Below are positions 1 through 11,606 of a stretch of 64,000 bases of DNA, one piece after another. The stretch spans positions 158,021,954 to 158,085,953 of the forward strand of contig NC_081405.1 in assembly GCF_030272615.1 (NCBI RefSeq), read 5' to 3'. This stretch comes from Cryptomeria japonica (Eukaryota > Streptophyta > Pinopsida > Cupressales > Cupressaceae). Position 1 is the stretch's first letter, and each line of letters starts with the position of its first letter. A program made the position numbers and the translations under genes. The notes beneath the pieces were generated by a model that worked only from the letters and a program-made list of their open reading frames with translations, did no database searches and was not told the origin of the DNA.

Positions 1-35
1 CCTAGAGGGAAATGACTAGAGTAGGGTCTTATTTT

Positions 36-252
36 GTATACCTATATGGCAATTTTGAACATATGTTTGGTATTACAAATACACGACATTCTATGTCCAT
101 ATGGCTTTTGGCAAGCCTATTTGACTTTAATAGATGTTATGTTGTATGCCTATATGACAATTTTGAATATATGTTTTGTTTTACAAATATGTGACATTCA
201 ATATCCATATATCTTTTGGCAAGCCTATTTGACTTTATTGGATATATTTGAT
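36..252. repeat. two-copy tandem repeat, period about 108 bp
   Basis: Two adjacent copies begin with CCTATATGGC near 41 and CCTATATGAC near 149. Both contain the same CAATTTTGAA, CCATAT and TTTTGGCAAGCCTATTTGAC blocks in the same order. The open frames across it arise only from the repetition, so I do not call a gene. Confidence 0.75.
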
Positions 253-800
253 ACTTTTATCGGTATATAATGTTGTATGGATTTATAGCTTTTTGGTTAA
301 TAAAAATCATTTATCATGGTTATCCATAATTGCAGTACAAATGATTAAATGAATAATTGCACAAAATTCACTATTAATTTAGCTTTGAACCTAAATATGC
401 GTCTCTAATCCAAGACACAAGCTTACATGGATAAACACAAATTCAATTGTTATAGTCCAAATATGACTAGAGGCATTCTCCAACATTCACATTAATACAA
501 ACCACAATTTAAGAGTAAATTTTAAATGTCATACAAGGTTTGTCGATTTTCATATTCAAATAACCCTACTCATGAGAGTGAAACAAAATTTAATAATATA
601 TAAGGAAAACATGGAAAGAACCAAAATTAGACAATGTAAGACACCATTGTACCAATACCCATTCTAAAAAAATTGTATAGCCCATACACTTCTATTCATC
701 TAATGCATACCCTAATAGAGCTACTTTAGATGAATCCCAACAATTAATAATACTTAATAGTATTTAGGTCTACTAATCTAATGCATACCCTAATACAATG
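253..800. other. AT-rich stretch without a recognisable gene
   Basis: I see no coding region or element end here. The only internal structure is a short repeat, TCTAATGCATACCCTAATA, occurring near 697 and again near 777. Confidence 0.5.
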
Positions 801-3800
801 TCATAACATGACCCTATAGGATCAGACGGCTTGTGTGTATGTCTCATGAGCGCTAAGAAATGCATCACCTAAGTTTGACAACTTTTCACGTTTTGAGCAC
901 TTAAATACGATGGCCGGTAGGGTGTGGCCCAGATTGATCAGACAAGTTGGAGAGCAAAATGAAAGATTTTCGGTGCCATGACGAGCGGATTGAAAGTTAG
1001 GGTGTTGTGCAACTTTTCATTGAACTCATATGATGCTTTTTGTCACAACCGAGAAAGTGTTGCCAAGAAAAAATGGATCCAAGTCTTCTAAAATCATGAG
1101 AGGTTTTTGTAGAGTGTCGTAACACTACCCCATGGGATAGATGACTCTTTCGTATGTCTCACAGGTGCCAGGAAACGCATCACCAAAGTTTGACAACTTT
1201 TCGCACTTTGAGCACTTAAGTGTGATGGATGGTAGGGTGTGGCCCGAATCGATCGGACGAGTTGGAGAGAAAAATGAAAGCTTGCCTAGCGTAAACCCAA
1301 CCACCTAGATGCGTATGAGGTAATGGTTCAGTGCAACTTTTAATATAGTCATGTGATGCTTTTTCTCACAATCGAGAAAGTGTCACCACAAGAAATTGGA
1401 TCTAAGTCTACCAAAATCGAGAGAGGTTTTTGTAGAGGGTCGTAACATGACCTTGTAGTTTCAGACATCTCATTTGTATGTCTCATGGGCACCAAGAAAA
1501 GCATCGTGGAATATTGATAACTTTGAGCACTTTGAACACTTAAGTGAGTTTGCTGCTAGGGTGTGGCCCAGATCGATTGAGTGAGATCGAGAGAGGAACA
1601 AAAGCATTCCTAGCATAAACCTGACTACCCGAATGCAAATGAGTTGATGGTTCGGTGCCAGGAATAGCAGATTGAAATTTGGGGCATTTTGAAACTTTTC
1701 ATAATACCCATGTAATACTTTTTCTTGCAACTGAGAAAGTGTCGCCACAAGCAATTAGATTTGATTGTACCTAAATCAAGAGAGGTTTTTATACAGGGTC
1801 GTAAAATGAGCCTATAGGATCAGATGACTTATTCGTATGTCTCATGGGCATCGAGAAATGCATCACTGAATATTGACAACATTGAGCACCTTGAGTACCT
1901 AAGCAAGTTCGCTGCTAGGATGTGGCCCCGATCGATTGAGTGAGTTCAAGAGAGGAACAAAGCCATTTCTAGCATAAAACTAGCCACTTAGACACGTACG
2001 AGTTGATAGTTTGGTGCCACAACGAGCAGATTGAAATTTGGGGCATAGCACAACTTTTCATTATACTCATGTGATGCTTTTTTTCTCGCAACTGAGAAAG
2101 TTTTGCCACAAGCAATTGGATCTGAGTCTTCCTGAACTAAGAGAGGTTTTTCACACTTTGAGCACTTTAGGGATTTTGCTGCTAGGATGTGGCTCAGATT
2201 GATCAAGCGAGTTCAAGAGAGGAACAAAGGAAGTCCTAGAATAAACCCAACCACCCAAATGTGAGCAAGCTAATGGTTTGGTGCCATGACGAGCAAATTG
2301 AAAGATGGGGCATTGTGCAACTTTTCATTTAACTCATTTGACGCTTTTTCTCGCAACCGAGAAAGTGTCACAAAAAGAAATTGGATCCAATTCTACTTGA
2401 ATGGAGAGAGGTTTTTATAGAGTGGTATCTCATGAACCTGTAGGATTAGATGACTCATTCGTATGTCTTATGGGCATCGAGAAACACGATGCCAAATTTT
2501 AATAAGTTTTCACACTTTGAGCACTTTAGGGATTTTGCAGCTAGGATGTGGCCCGAATCAATTGAGTGACATCGAGAGAGGAATGATGGAATTCCTAGCA
2601 TAAAACTAGCCACCCACATGCAACGAGGTGAAGGTTTGGTGCCACGATGAGCAGATTGAAAGATGGGGCATTTTGCAACTTTTCAATGTACTCATCTGAT
2701 GTTTTTTCTCCCAACTAATAAAGTGTTGCCACAAGCAATTGGATGCGAGTCTACCAAACCAAGAGAGGTTATTTTAGAGTGAAATCTCATGACCCCGTAG
2801 GATCAAATGGATCATTCATATGTCTTATGGACATCGAGAAAATCGATGCCAAATTTTGACAATTTTTCACTCTTTGAGCACTTTAAGGATTTCGCTGCTA
2901 GGATGTGGGCCCCGGATTGATCGAGTGAGTTCAAGAGAGGAATGAAGGAATTCCAAGCATAAAATTGGCCACCTAGACACATAAAATCTGACGGTTTAGT
3001 GCCACGACGAGCGGATTGAAAGATGGGGCATTGTGCAACTTTTCATCAAACTCATCTGACGCTTTTTCTTGCAACTGAGAAAGTGTTGCCAAAAGAAATT
3101 GGATCCGATTCTACCTGAACTGAGATTTTTTTAAGAGTGGCATCTCATGACCACGTAGGATCAGATGACTTGTTCATATGTCTTACGGGTGCCAAGAAAT
3201 GTGATGCTGAATTTTGACAATTTTTACACTTTGAGCGCTTTAGGTTTTTCACTAAGCTAGGATGTGGACCAGATCGATTGAGCAAGTTTGAGAGAGGAAA
3301 AAAAGCATTTCTAGCATAAACCTGACCACTTGGATGCATACGAGCTGATGGTTTGGTGCCATGATGATCAGATTGAAAGATGGGGCATTGTGCAACTTTT
3401 CATTAAACTCATCTGACACTTTTTCTCGCAACCGAGAAAGTGTCACCTCAAGCAATTGGATCTGATTCTACCTAAACCAAGAGAGGTTTTTTTAGAGTGG
3501 CATCTCATGACCCCATAGGGTTAGATGAATCATTTGTATATCTTACGAGCATCCAGAAACGTGATGTCAAATCTTGATAATTTTTCACACTTTGAGCACT
3601 TTAGGGATTTCACTACTAGGATGTGACTCAGATCAATCGAGCGAGATTGAGAGAGAAACAAAGGAATTCCTAGCATAAAATCATCCACCCAGATGTGTAT
3701 GAGCTAATGGTTTAGTGCCACGATGAGTGGATTGAAAGATAGGGCATTTTGCAACTTTTCATTGTACTCATCTGACGCTTTTTCTCGCAACCGAGAAAGT

Positions 3801-4667
3801 GTCGCCACAAGCAATTGGATCCAAGTCTACCAAAATTGAGAGATGTTTTTTTAGTGGCATCTCACACTCCTAAAGGATTAGATGACTCATTCGTATGTCT
3901 TATAGGCATCAAGAAATACGATATCGAATTTTGACATTTTTCACACTTTGAGCACTTTAGGGATTTTGTTGCTAGGATGTGGCCTGGATTGATCGAGGGA
4001 GTTCAAGAGAGGAATGAAGGAATTCCTAGCATAAAACTAGCCACTTAGATACGTACGAGCTTACAGTTTGGTGCCATAGCGAGCAGATTGAAAGATGGGG
4101 CATTGTGCAGCTTTTCTTTAAACTCATCTAATGCTTTTTCTCGCAACCGAGAAAGTGTCACCACAAGCAATTGGATCTGTCTACTCGAACCGAGAGAGGT
4201 TTTTTTAGAGTGACATCTCATAACTGTATAGGATCAGATTAATTTTTTGTATGTCTTATAGGTGCTGAGAAACTCGATGCCTAATATTGATAATTTTTCA
4301 CACTTTGAGAACTTTAGGGATTTTGCTACTAGGATGTGGCCCGGATTGATCGAGGGAGTTTGAGAGAGAAACGAAGGAATTACTAGCATAAAACCAACCA
4401 CCTATATGTGTATGAGCTGAATATTTGGTACCACGACAAGTGAATTGAAATATGGGGCATTGTGCAACTTTTCATTGTACTCATCTGACGCTTTTTCTCG
4501 CAATCGAGAAAGTGTCGCCACAAGAAATTGGATCCAAGTCTACCAAAACTGAGAGATTTTTTAGAGTGGAATCTCACAACCCCATAGGATCAGATGACTC
4601 ATTCATATGTCTTACAAGCATTAAGAAATGCAATGCCAAATTTTGACAATTTTTCACACTTTGAGCA
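801..4667 (+). repeat. satellite array 1, ~360-bp monomer, about 11 units
   Basis: The landmark GAGAGGTTTTT recurs near 1098, 1421, 1780, 2141, 2405, 2762, 3121, 3481, 3841, 4193 and 4551. Most steps are 352-361 bp; the first is about 323 bp and the 2141-2405 step is about 264 bp. Each unit holds the blocks TTTGACAATTTTTCACACTT, GGATGTGGCCC, GGAATTCCTAGCATAAAA, TTGAAAGATGGGGCATTGTG and CGCAACCGAGAAAGTGTCGCC in fixed order. The short unit at 2141-2405 joins the end of one monomer directly to the middle of the next, so it is a deletion derivative. A monomer of about 360 bp is twice a 180-bp nucleosome repeat, typical of plant satellites. The small open frames inside (for example 1470-1754 and 3252-3455 on the minus strand) are repeats of the same non-coding sequence. 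Confidence 0.93.
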
Positions 4668-4895
4668 ATTGACAACAAATGAGCAATTTTTACATTTTTA
4701 CTGTATTGGCTGAAAACTTTAGAAAATGATCCCATATGATTTCTAATGGTCCACAATGAAATTATTTACATAAAATAACACAAAACAAGACTAAAAATAA
4801 AATTATGATATTGCGATGCCTCGAGTATTCAAAAATACAAGTCATATGTACATATATCCAAATATGATTGAGATTACAATTTTTTGCATTTACAT

Positions 4896-7800
4896 TTAAT
4901 ACAATGAACCTTCTGGATATGCTCTACTCTTTATCATGTCTAGTATTTCCTCATGGTCAGGCTCAAAAACCTTCTATAGGTTCTTGTTTAATGGTCTATC
5001 CCTATATTTGATCAATTGAACATTTGATGCTACAACAAGGTTAGAATAATGAAGAGTCTTCCTATGTGGCTCAAAGTCCTCAAACAACCACAAATTAGAT
5101 TTCTTCACTAGGTACCTTCTAAGCCATGTACCAGTAACAACCACTGATCCTATGGGGTACTCAATATTTTCTCTGTCTACCACGAGGCCATCCAATTTTT
5201 GTTTTGCCTCCACACAATGACACATATAATAATTTGTTCCTTCTTCATTGTCTTCAGCTACAATAACTGCATAAACAAGCCCTGCGATGATAACGTGAGA
5301 TGAATTTAGAAAACAACTAAGGTAAAATATTGAACTAAAATATTTTGCATGTGGATAATTTACCCGGTTGGACTAAATCTGACACACGGTCAAAGTCAAC
5401 TGATTCTTCCATCTGTGTGAGTTGTAGTGCACTCGGAGGTTGATATGTCTCAAGTGGTTTTAGAGGCCTCATATACCATTCATCCACCCACTCCTTTGAC
5501 TCACACTCATTACAGGAAACATATCTACATGAAGAACAATAACATGACATATGTTGTGCATGGATAGTCGATGAACCTGCATTAGAGATTTGGAAAGAGT
5601 TAGCTCACTCGATCCTATCAATGTACAACAATCTTCAAATTTTTCAATGTTAGTATCATCTACCAACCAAAAAAATATGTGAACTGAAGACTTACCTTCA
5701 TTACCTGGACCCATTGTAGCATTGCACCACTAAACAATTAATTTTGCATCTTTCAAGTTTGCATTCTCTTAGTACTTTAACTCTTCTCATGCTAAAACTC
5801 TTTTAATACATGCTCCCCCTTTCCATGCCCAGCCTCAGAGAAATTCCACATATGTTGAACACTAGTCAACTTATGTATCCTACTCAACCAATAAAACATC
5901 TAAGAGTTCTTGAATTGTGATGCACAATTATCTAGCCATATGATATGTTGACAAAATGATATGCTTGGCTAGCCAAATCATCATAGAAATGTGAAAAAAA
6001 CCTTGCACAAACTTTGTAGAGTGTGAGTGATCATCACTAATGTAAAAATGGTACTCCCTCAATATCTTCATGTCCTCTTCCATACCATCATGTGCATGAA
6101 TGAATACTATATGCATAAATATAGCAGCCTGTGTGGAGTTGTAAAATTGCGATTGCACCTTGTTCTATGGATGTAGTGTGTAGTTCTATGCAAAGTCAAT
6201 AACTGAAACGATTGTATCAAGTGGAAATGTGTCCTTGTATAACTTAAATTGTGAGTCCAACCAACGAGATTGGTGGTTATGCCTTGCATACTCATACACT
6301 ACATTCTCATGAAAGATGTCCATAAATTGATACACTGGAATCTTGTCACTAACCAATTCACACCTTTTTGCTTCTTTGCCATCTTTTAGCATGTAGTCCG
6401 TTGTCTTATATTTTCCAAATTCCACTAATTCATTACCAATTTCATGTGTACTATCCATATGTTGAAAAATTTATAAATTTTGCAATCCAACACAATGAAC
6501 ACATGTGCCATCCAAGCAACACTTATTGTTATATAGTTGACCATCCACTCTTTCACATAAGATGGGAGATATGAATTCCCTTGAAGTTGTTGGTGGACCA
6601 TTTATGTTGCATTCCTACAAAACATTGTTAGCATGCAAACCTATACATATGTGTCGATAAACATCAAAATGGTTAGAAAATTCAATATGTACTCTACAAC
6701 AACAAGTTGTGCGTGTGTGATTTATTTTGACATAAAAAAGATTTACCATTTCAAAGAATCTTTGGCTAATTTTAATTTCAGGATACATACATTGAAACTT
6801 GGCAAAAAATTGTGTTTGAGTCATATCCACAAAATGTTTCGGATGTGGATCATGGATTTTACTACCAATCCTCCTTCTTATAACATCTCTTTGATTAGGA
6901 GAAACTCTTGTGTTATTCTCCAAAAATCTTCAATTAGGGATCTCAAGGCTTCAACAATTGCTTTATCTTTCTGCTATAATCTATCAGAGAATGCCCATAA
7001 CTCATTATTATATGGATCCACCACTCTTTGTCTCCTCCCCATAGCTCTCATTAGAGTTTGTCTACTTATCTTTAACTGTTTACTTTTATTTCTAATGAGG
7101 CAAGCTTTCTTAGTTTGAGTGCTTACAATTGTTGATGTAATGACATGTTATGTGGCATTACTATATTTTTTGAGTGAGTTAGAACCCACAGTATCATATG
7201 CATTCATCAAATTCTTCACAATATCTTTTTCGCTTGATTCAATTGATGTTCTTAACCTAAGGATCTTCATTATGGGCCTAAATTTCAGATTTCTCATCAT
7301 TTCAACAAATAGTTGACATCTTCTTGTCTCATTTAAAGGCTCAAAAAATATTTTCCATATCCGGTTGGCATGTCTTTGACAAGTACGCTTCAAAATCTTG
7401 TCAACCATTGGTTTCAAAATGTTAGCATCAGTATTAATCAAATACTTAGGCTTTCTATGAAAAACTCTAGGAGGTGTTCTCAAACTTTGAGATCCCTCAA
7501 CATTAGGAATATCAACATTAGGGATATATGGCATACCTTCAACTGGAGATGAAAATGATGGCATAACTTGAAATTGAGGTGTACAAGATGGTGTAACTCC
7601 AACACTTGATGTCAATCATGATGTACTTGCAACGCCAAATATCATAGAGGGAGTGCATTCAATATGAGATATTGTAGATGCCAATCATGTGCAAATAAGA
7701 GATGGTGTGCCTTCAACTTGAGATGTAAGAGATAGTGTGCCTTCAACTTGAATTGTGGTAGATGACATGCTCTTAACCTCAGGATTCAATTATCTCATTG

Positions 7801-8008
7801 CATGAAGGTTTTGCATATGTTGCCTTTGTGTGGACAATTCTATCTCTCTTAGATTGGATGGATATTTTATGTTCCTCTTCAATTGACACCTCTTCTTCAA
7901 TGGTATTCAATTTCCTTGCTTCATGAAGTTGCCTCATTCATTCTCTTATTTTGCATTCTTTGCTTCGTGCTCTTCTGGTGTTACATTTTTTTATCATTTC
8001 CTCGACAT
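4896..8008 (-). pseudogene. DDE-transposase-like gene, locus A, broken
   Basis: This is a minus-strand coding remnant homologous along its length to locus B (27.3-30.3 kb). In coding order: an ATG at 8008 and a low-complexity N-terminus with repeats near 7,600-7,750; a basic helical region (7615-7148); the block RVSPNQRDV..PHPKHF with a following CCC..H motif (6923-6615); a region ending in VSVIDFA (6458-6186); EYHFYISDD (6158-5928); a degenerate catalytic segment reading WLDNC.SQFKN and GHGKGEH near 5,930-5,800; then C..C..C..WVDEW (5550-5335), SDLVQPG and a C-terminal YPIGSVVV domain (5225-4896). Several stops and at least two frame changes break it, and SDN has become LDN, so it cannot be active. 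An 82-bp GT-AG intron lies near its 3' end. From memory, the motif order matches a transposase-like family common in animal genomes; the superfamily name is uncertain. Gene identity is inferred, homology to locus B is seen. Confidence 0.75.
5282..5363 (-). other. 82-bp spliceosomal intron in locus A
   Basis: On the minus strand the donor is GTAAAT after CAACCGG, and the acceptor is CATCGCAG before GGCTTG. Joining the exons gives QPGLVYAVIVAEDNEEG, which lines up with the uninterrupted QPGHVFAVVALQGNAE of locus B. Without splicing the frame hits a stop. The intron is phase 1. Confidence 0.8.
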
Positions 8009-8865
8009 GATGATGATTTCTACATGTACATATACATAAAAGATAATATAGTTAGTTCATATATAGAGTTCAAGAGGCATAAGAAGGGGCAATCCTAATG
8101 CATCTATGATTGTCCTAATGACGTTAGGGAAGTCCAAATTAAATAAGGTCTGTTCAATTTAATTAAAGGTGATTCAATTAAAGCAAGGATGATTCAATTT
8201 AAGAACATGGTTGGTTGTCCATTTCATTATCATTGAAATTGGTCATATTGACTAGGAACATGTAACATAATCAAAATAAAATCAAACCTAAACATAAACT
8301 ATAAAAAGAGAACAAAATCAAATGGATATGTTAATATAGATATTACAAATTGAAAATTATGCATATGTTAAAATGGATATATGAAATTGTAAATTATTTC
8401 ATATTCTTTTTTTAAATTATTTCATAAGATCTTAAAAAGGATGTAGGAAATTGCAAATTTTGTTTTAAACCACAAAACAAATAATTTTCTTATGCAACTT
8501 CCTTCAAATTCATTGTTAAATCTAATGTAAATCTAATAGGATTATAATCAATTTTGACAAGAACACTTCTATTCTAAAATTTAAACAAAATAACACTTAA
8601 TAAGTATTTGAATTCTAGAAACACAAATATATTACCTCAAATATTCAAATTTGATCTAAAAAATTGTTATCTTCCTCTTCGACGTTTTCAAATGAATAAA
8701 AAGGTGGTGGAGAGCTGATGAAATATATAAAATAACCTTGCATCAAGTGTCAACATCATGGAAAAGAGATTTTTTGTCTAATCATGCACAAAAAGCGGAC
8801 AAAAATAGAGAATGTGGTCTTGGATCACGGGTCAACAGTCCCATATAACCATTTTTTAGTGCAGC
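8009..8865. other. AT-rich spacer without a recognisable gene
   Basis: There are runs of short AT-rich repeats such as GATTCAATTTAA near 8150-8210. I see no coding region, RNA gene or element end. Confidence 0.5.
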
Positions 8866-8903
8866 TCATTTGGCTAGCACCAAATATGGCACTAGCCAAA
8901 TGA
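8866..8903. repeat. 12-bp perfect inverted repeat
   Basis: TCATTTGGCTAG (8866-8877) pairs with CTAGCCAAATGA (8892-8903) across a 14-base loop. The segment TAGCACCAAATATGGCACTA inside it resembles TAGCACCACATTTGGCACTC near 50,721, so both may belong to one repeat family. Confidence 0.7.
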
Positions 8904-8999
8904 CTTCCATTGAAATTTTATAACCTTTGATAAATTTGGAAAAATGTTGGATAGGGATAAGAGGAAGACAAAAAGAGATAAGAAAGGTGAAAAGTGAGA

Positions 9000-9460
9000 G
9001 ACAAACACAGACTCATGACCCTCACCCATAAACCTTTTGGCCTCAATCAAAAACTCTAAACTCTATACAAATACTCCAAAATTTCAAGTATACGTCAAAT
9101 ACTCTAAACCATGTAATCAATACCCTTAACCCTATACTCTATACTCTATACCATATACTTGATAGCCACAACCATACAACTTAAAGGTCATTTAAACCCT
9201 ATAATAAATACCCTTAATTGTATAACCCAGTATGATAAATCCTTGACCCTATACAATAATTGTAGACCCTATAACCCCATATGCTAAGAGAGGGGAAGGA
9301 ATGAGGAAGAAAGTGAGGGAGATACCCCCACAGAGGACATAATGAGTAAGAAAGTGAGGGACAAACCTAGAGAGGGAAGGGAGTTAGGAAGAAAGTGAGG
9401 TCGAGAGACCCATAGATACTTGAGTGAGGTGAGAGAGGAAAAAATATGAGGGGTTAGTGC
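9000..9460. repeat. CCCTATA-type degenerate repeat followed by a GA-rich minisatellite patch
   Basis: From about 9000 to 9280 the words ACTCTATAC, CCCTATA and ACCCTTAA recur irregularly. From 9284 to 9460 the sequence (GGGAAGGAATGAG, AAGTGAGGGACAAACCTAGA, AAGAAAGTGAGGTCGAGAGA) matches the large GA-rich arrays at 34,265-34,385 and 46,485-46,600. It is a dispersed fragment of that family. Confidence 0.75.
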
Positions 9461-9689
9461 AGGATCATGGGGGGCCAAAAAATGGCGATGTGAAAAAAAT
9501 ATCCTTTTCCACTCGTCTAAAAACGCGAAAAATCTGTGTTGACTTTTTGCTTGGCCTGGGTGTCAGTACACCTTGGCATGGTAAACACCTAGGCAAATTG
9601 GATATCCGATAATATCGAATATTTGATTTTTATAGGTAATTTTAAATTAAAAAATAAATTATATATTATATAATATTGTAGTGTCATAA

Positions 9690-9842
9690 GTCCAAGGGGG
9701 TGAGCTTAACTGTTTAAAACACTGGGTTCTCACTATGAAGACCCAAGTTCAATTCCCAATTGGGACATCTAAAATGAATTCTAAGTTGTGACTCTTGGCC
9801 TTCCATAAAAATGGGGAAGGTATAGGGTCAATCTAATCAAAC

Positions 9843-9874
<32 letters not shown>

Positions 9875-9930
9875 TCAAAATATTGCAGCTTCGGCCTATT
9901 ACCTACCAAAAAAAAAATAAAAAAATAAAA
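9690..9930 (+). mobile_element. tRNA-type SINE with a 15-bp target duplication
   Basis: The 15-base word ATTGTAGTGTCATAA flanks the insert exactly, at 9675-9689 and 9931-9945. The insert has a pol III A-box-like TGAGCTTAACTG (9701-9712), a B-box-like AAGTTCAATTCC (9745-9756), an ATA microsatellite (9842-9873) and an A-rich tail before the second duplication. Length about 241 bp. It landed at the very start of the LTR, so it is younger than the LTR. The parent tRNA cannot be named from the sequence alone. Confidence 0.88.
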
Positions 9931-10249
9931 ATTGTAGTGTCATAAAATTGTGATCCCTGCAATTTTAACCACATTTGGGGTCCTCACCTTGGCTACGAAA
10001 TCTCCTTCCCTAACCGGGACCTATTTATGCATTTCCAACCCTTCACTCTTTCTCCTTCATGTCCCGTGTCTTCTCTAGACCCTATTTGGGCCCCAAAATA
10101 GGGCAGGACAGGGGCATGGCACCCTTGTCCCCACCTCTTAGGGTGGCCCTATGTCAGGTCTGCCCGGTCTCCTATGAACAATTTATCTTTGGGGTTTTCA
10201 ACTCCTCTCTATCAGCCTTTAGTGGTTGAAAATTAATCCTTGAGGCATG

Positions 10250-10257
10250 TATAAAAA
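10250..10257 (+). promoter_or_regulatory. TATA box of the LTR
   Basis: TATAAAAA lies about 570 bp after the LTR start (about 315 bp without the SINE), the expected region for an LTR promoter. Confidence 0.5.
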
Positions 10258-11087
10258 GGAATTCAATACCCTCATTCATGGACAGATGGATAACAAGAGC
10301 ATAAGGAGAAGATACAAGATTTGAAGGTCATCATCAATAATTCAAGTCTTCTTCATTCATCCATGGGAGCAACATTACAACATTCATTTGCAAGCATGTG
10401 TGTGTTAGGGTTTTGTCATGTTACATGTCATTTCATACAACATTTGTGGTTACATTCAAGAAGTGAAGCAATCATCATCAACAAGTTGCAGATCTACAAG
10501 GTATACATCTCCATTGTTTACATTCAAGAATTTACAATTACTTTCTTTCAAGGTTGATTCCTCAACTGGGGTTTGAATGAGGCAAACCCCTATCCACAAC
10601 CCCCCTTTCATCTCTTTTCTATGTGTAGGTTGCAGGTGTGCAACTATAATTGCAGGTTTGGGCTTCATTTGTAGAGACAGGAGAACCCTTTTCATTTCAC
10701 GGATTTTGTGGTGGACCATGTACATTCCCACCACAATCCCAATGAGTTTCCTCCAAACTTGTAGGGCAGATCTGTATGAGTCTAATTAGCTCAAATCCGA
10801 AGTTACAACGTGATCCCAAACCGGTAGCTCTTCATTTCACTCATTTTCCCTCTCTTTTCCGCATAGTCAACAAGTCAACTTTCTCATTTACAAAAGAGGG
10901 TAAATCACACTTTAATTGCTTGCAATCCACTCGGAATTCACATCCTTGCTTCCCTTGCATTTGGATCTAGTGGATTCGAGCCCCTCTTTTGAATTTAAAG
11001 TTCCTCCCAAGTGAAAATCATCCTAGTGGCTTCCTTTATCTCTCCTAGGTGGGGAGTCACTAGGATCCAATTTTCCACTTTACATTT

Positions 11088-11101
11088 TGGTGAACCCGAC
11101 G
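11088..11101 (+). promoter_or_regulatory. primer binding site TGGTGAACCCGACG
   Basis: It lies 3 bases after the CA end of the LTR. The same 14 bases occur at the same distance from the 5' LTR of element 2 (25301-25314, minus strand). It begins with the TGG that pairs with a tRNA CCA tail. It is not the common initiator-Met site; the donor tRNA is not identified here. Confidence 0.8.
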
Positions 11102-11606
11102 TCTTACACATTAATTTTGATTGCTCGTTCTCAGATCTGATTAATTGCAATATATTTATAAATATATAATAATATATTATATATCATATAATATATAAGA
11201 TATAACATATTATTATATTATATATAACATAATATAATATTATATAATATTCTATTACATATTATATACTACATAATATATAATATATTATTATATTATA
11301 TTATATTATATAGTATATTATTATTTTAAAATAATTTAACTATAAAAATCGGATAGCTGATTTCTCTGAGACAATAAAAGAGGACTCTAATAGCCCATGG
11401 GTTATTTTTTACCCACGGGCTACATGAATTCAAGCAAATTAGACATCTGGTTGGACCCAATATCCGATTTTGTGACCCAAATTTGCAAACAAATCCAATA
11501 AAAGGTAGGATTTTTATTGTTTTTCATCATTTTCATTCAAATTTTTGCCTTTTTTTTTTGTTTATTTGTTTTTCATTCAAAATATGTTTTTTTCATGAAA
11601 ACTAGG
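11102..11606. other. TA-rich stretch and gene-upstream DNA
   Basis: From about 11,145 to 11,340 the sequence is almost only A and T (ATATAATAT-type words), an unstable low-complexity tract. From 11,340 to 11,606 it holds ATCGGAT and CCAATATCCGATTTT motifs that recur elsewhere in the window, and a T-rich run. It may be the original upstream region of the split gene at 13,428, separated from it by the solo LTR. Confidence 0.5.

Larger units (their letters stand above)
9677..11084 (+). mobile_element. Gypsy-type LTR (5' LTR remnant) carrying a nested SINE
   Basis: It starts TGTAGTGTCATAA and ends CACTTTACA, followed after TTT by a primer site. Read on the plus strand it is homologous end to end with the LTRs of element 2 (18731-26532, minus strand). 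Shared blocks are TAAAATTG near the start, CCACATTTGGGGTC, AGGTTGCAGGT, TTTACAAAAGAGGGTA and CCCCTCTTTTGAAT. Removing the SINE leaves about 1.15 kb, close to the 1.2 kb of element 2. No matching 3' LTR is present, and only about 50 bp of internal sequence follow before AT-rich DNA, so the rest of the element is lost. Confidence 0.85.

Noticed and set aside
1470-4756. Series of minus-strand frames with similar peptides such as CNAPNFNLL
   Set aside because: Peptide similarity comes from the 360-bp satellite monomers, which have indels and no maintained frame.
6633-7118. 161-codon plus-strand open frame
   Set aside because: It lies opposite locus A, whose minus-strand translation is the one conserved in locus B.
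9000-9280. CCCTATA words as interstitial telomere repeats
   Set aside because: The words are irregular and do not form tandem CCCTAAA, the common plant telomere unit.
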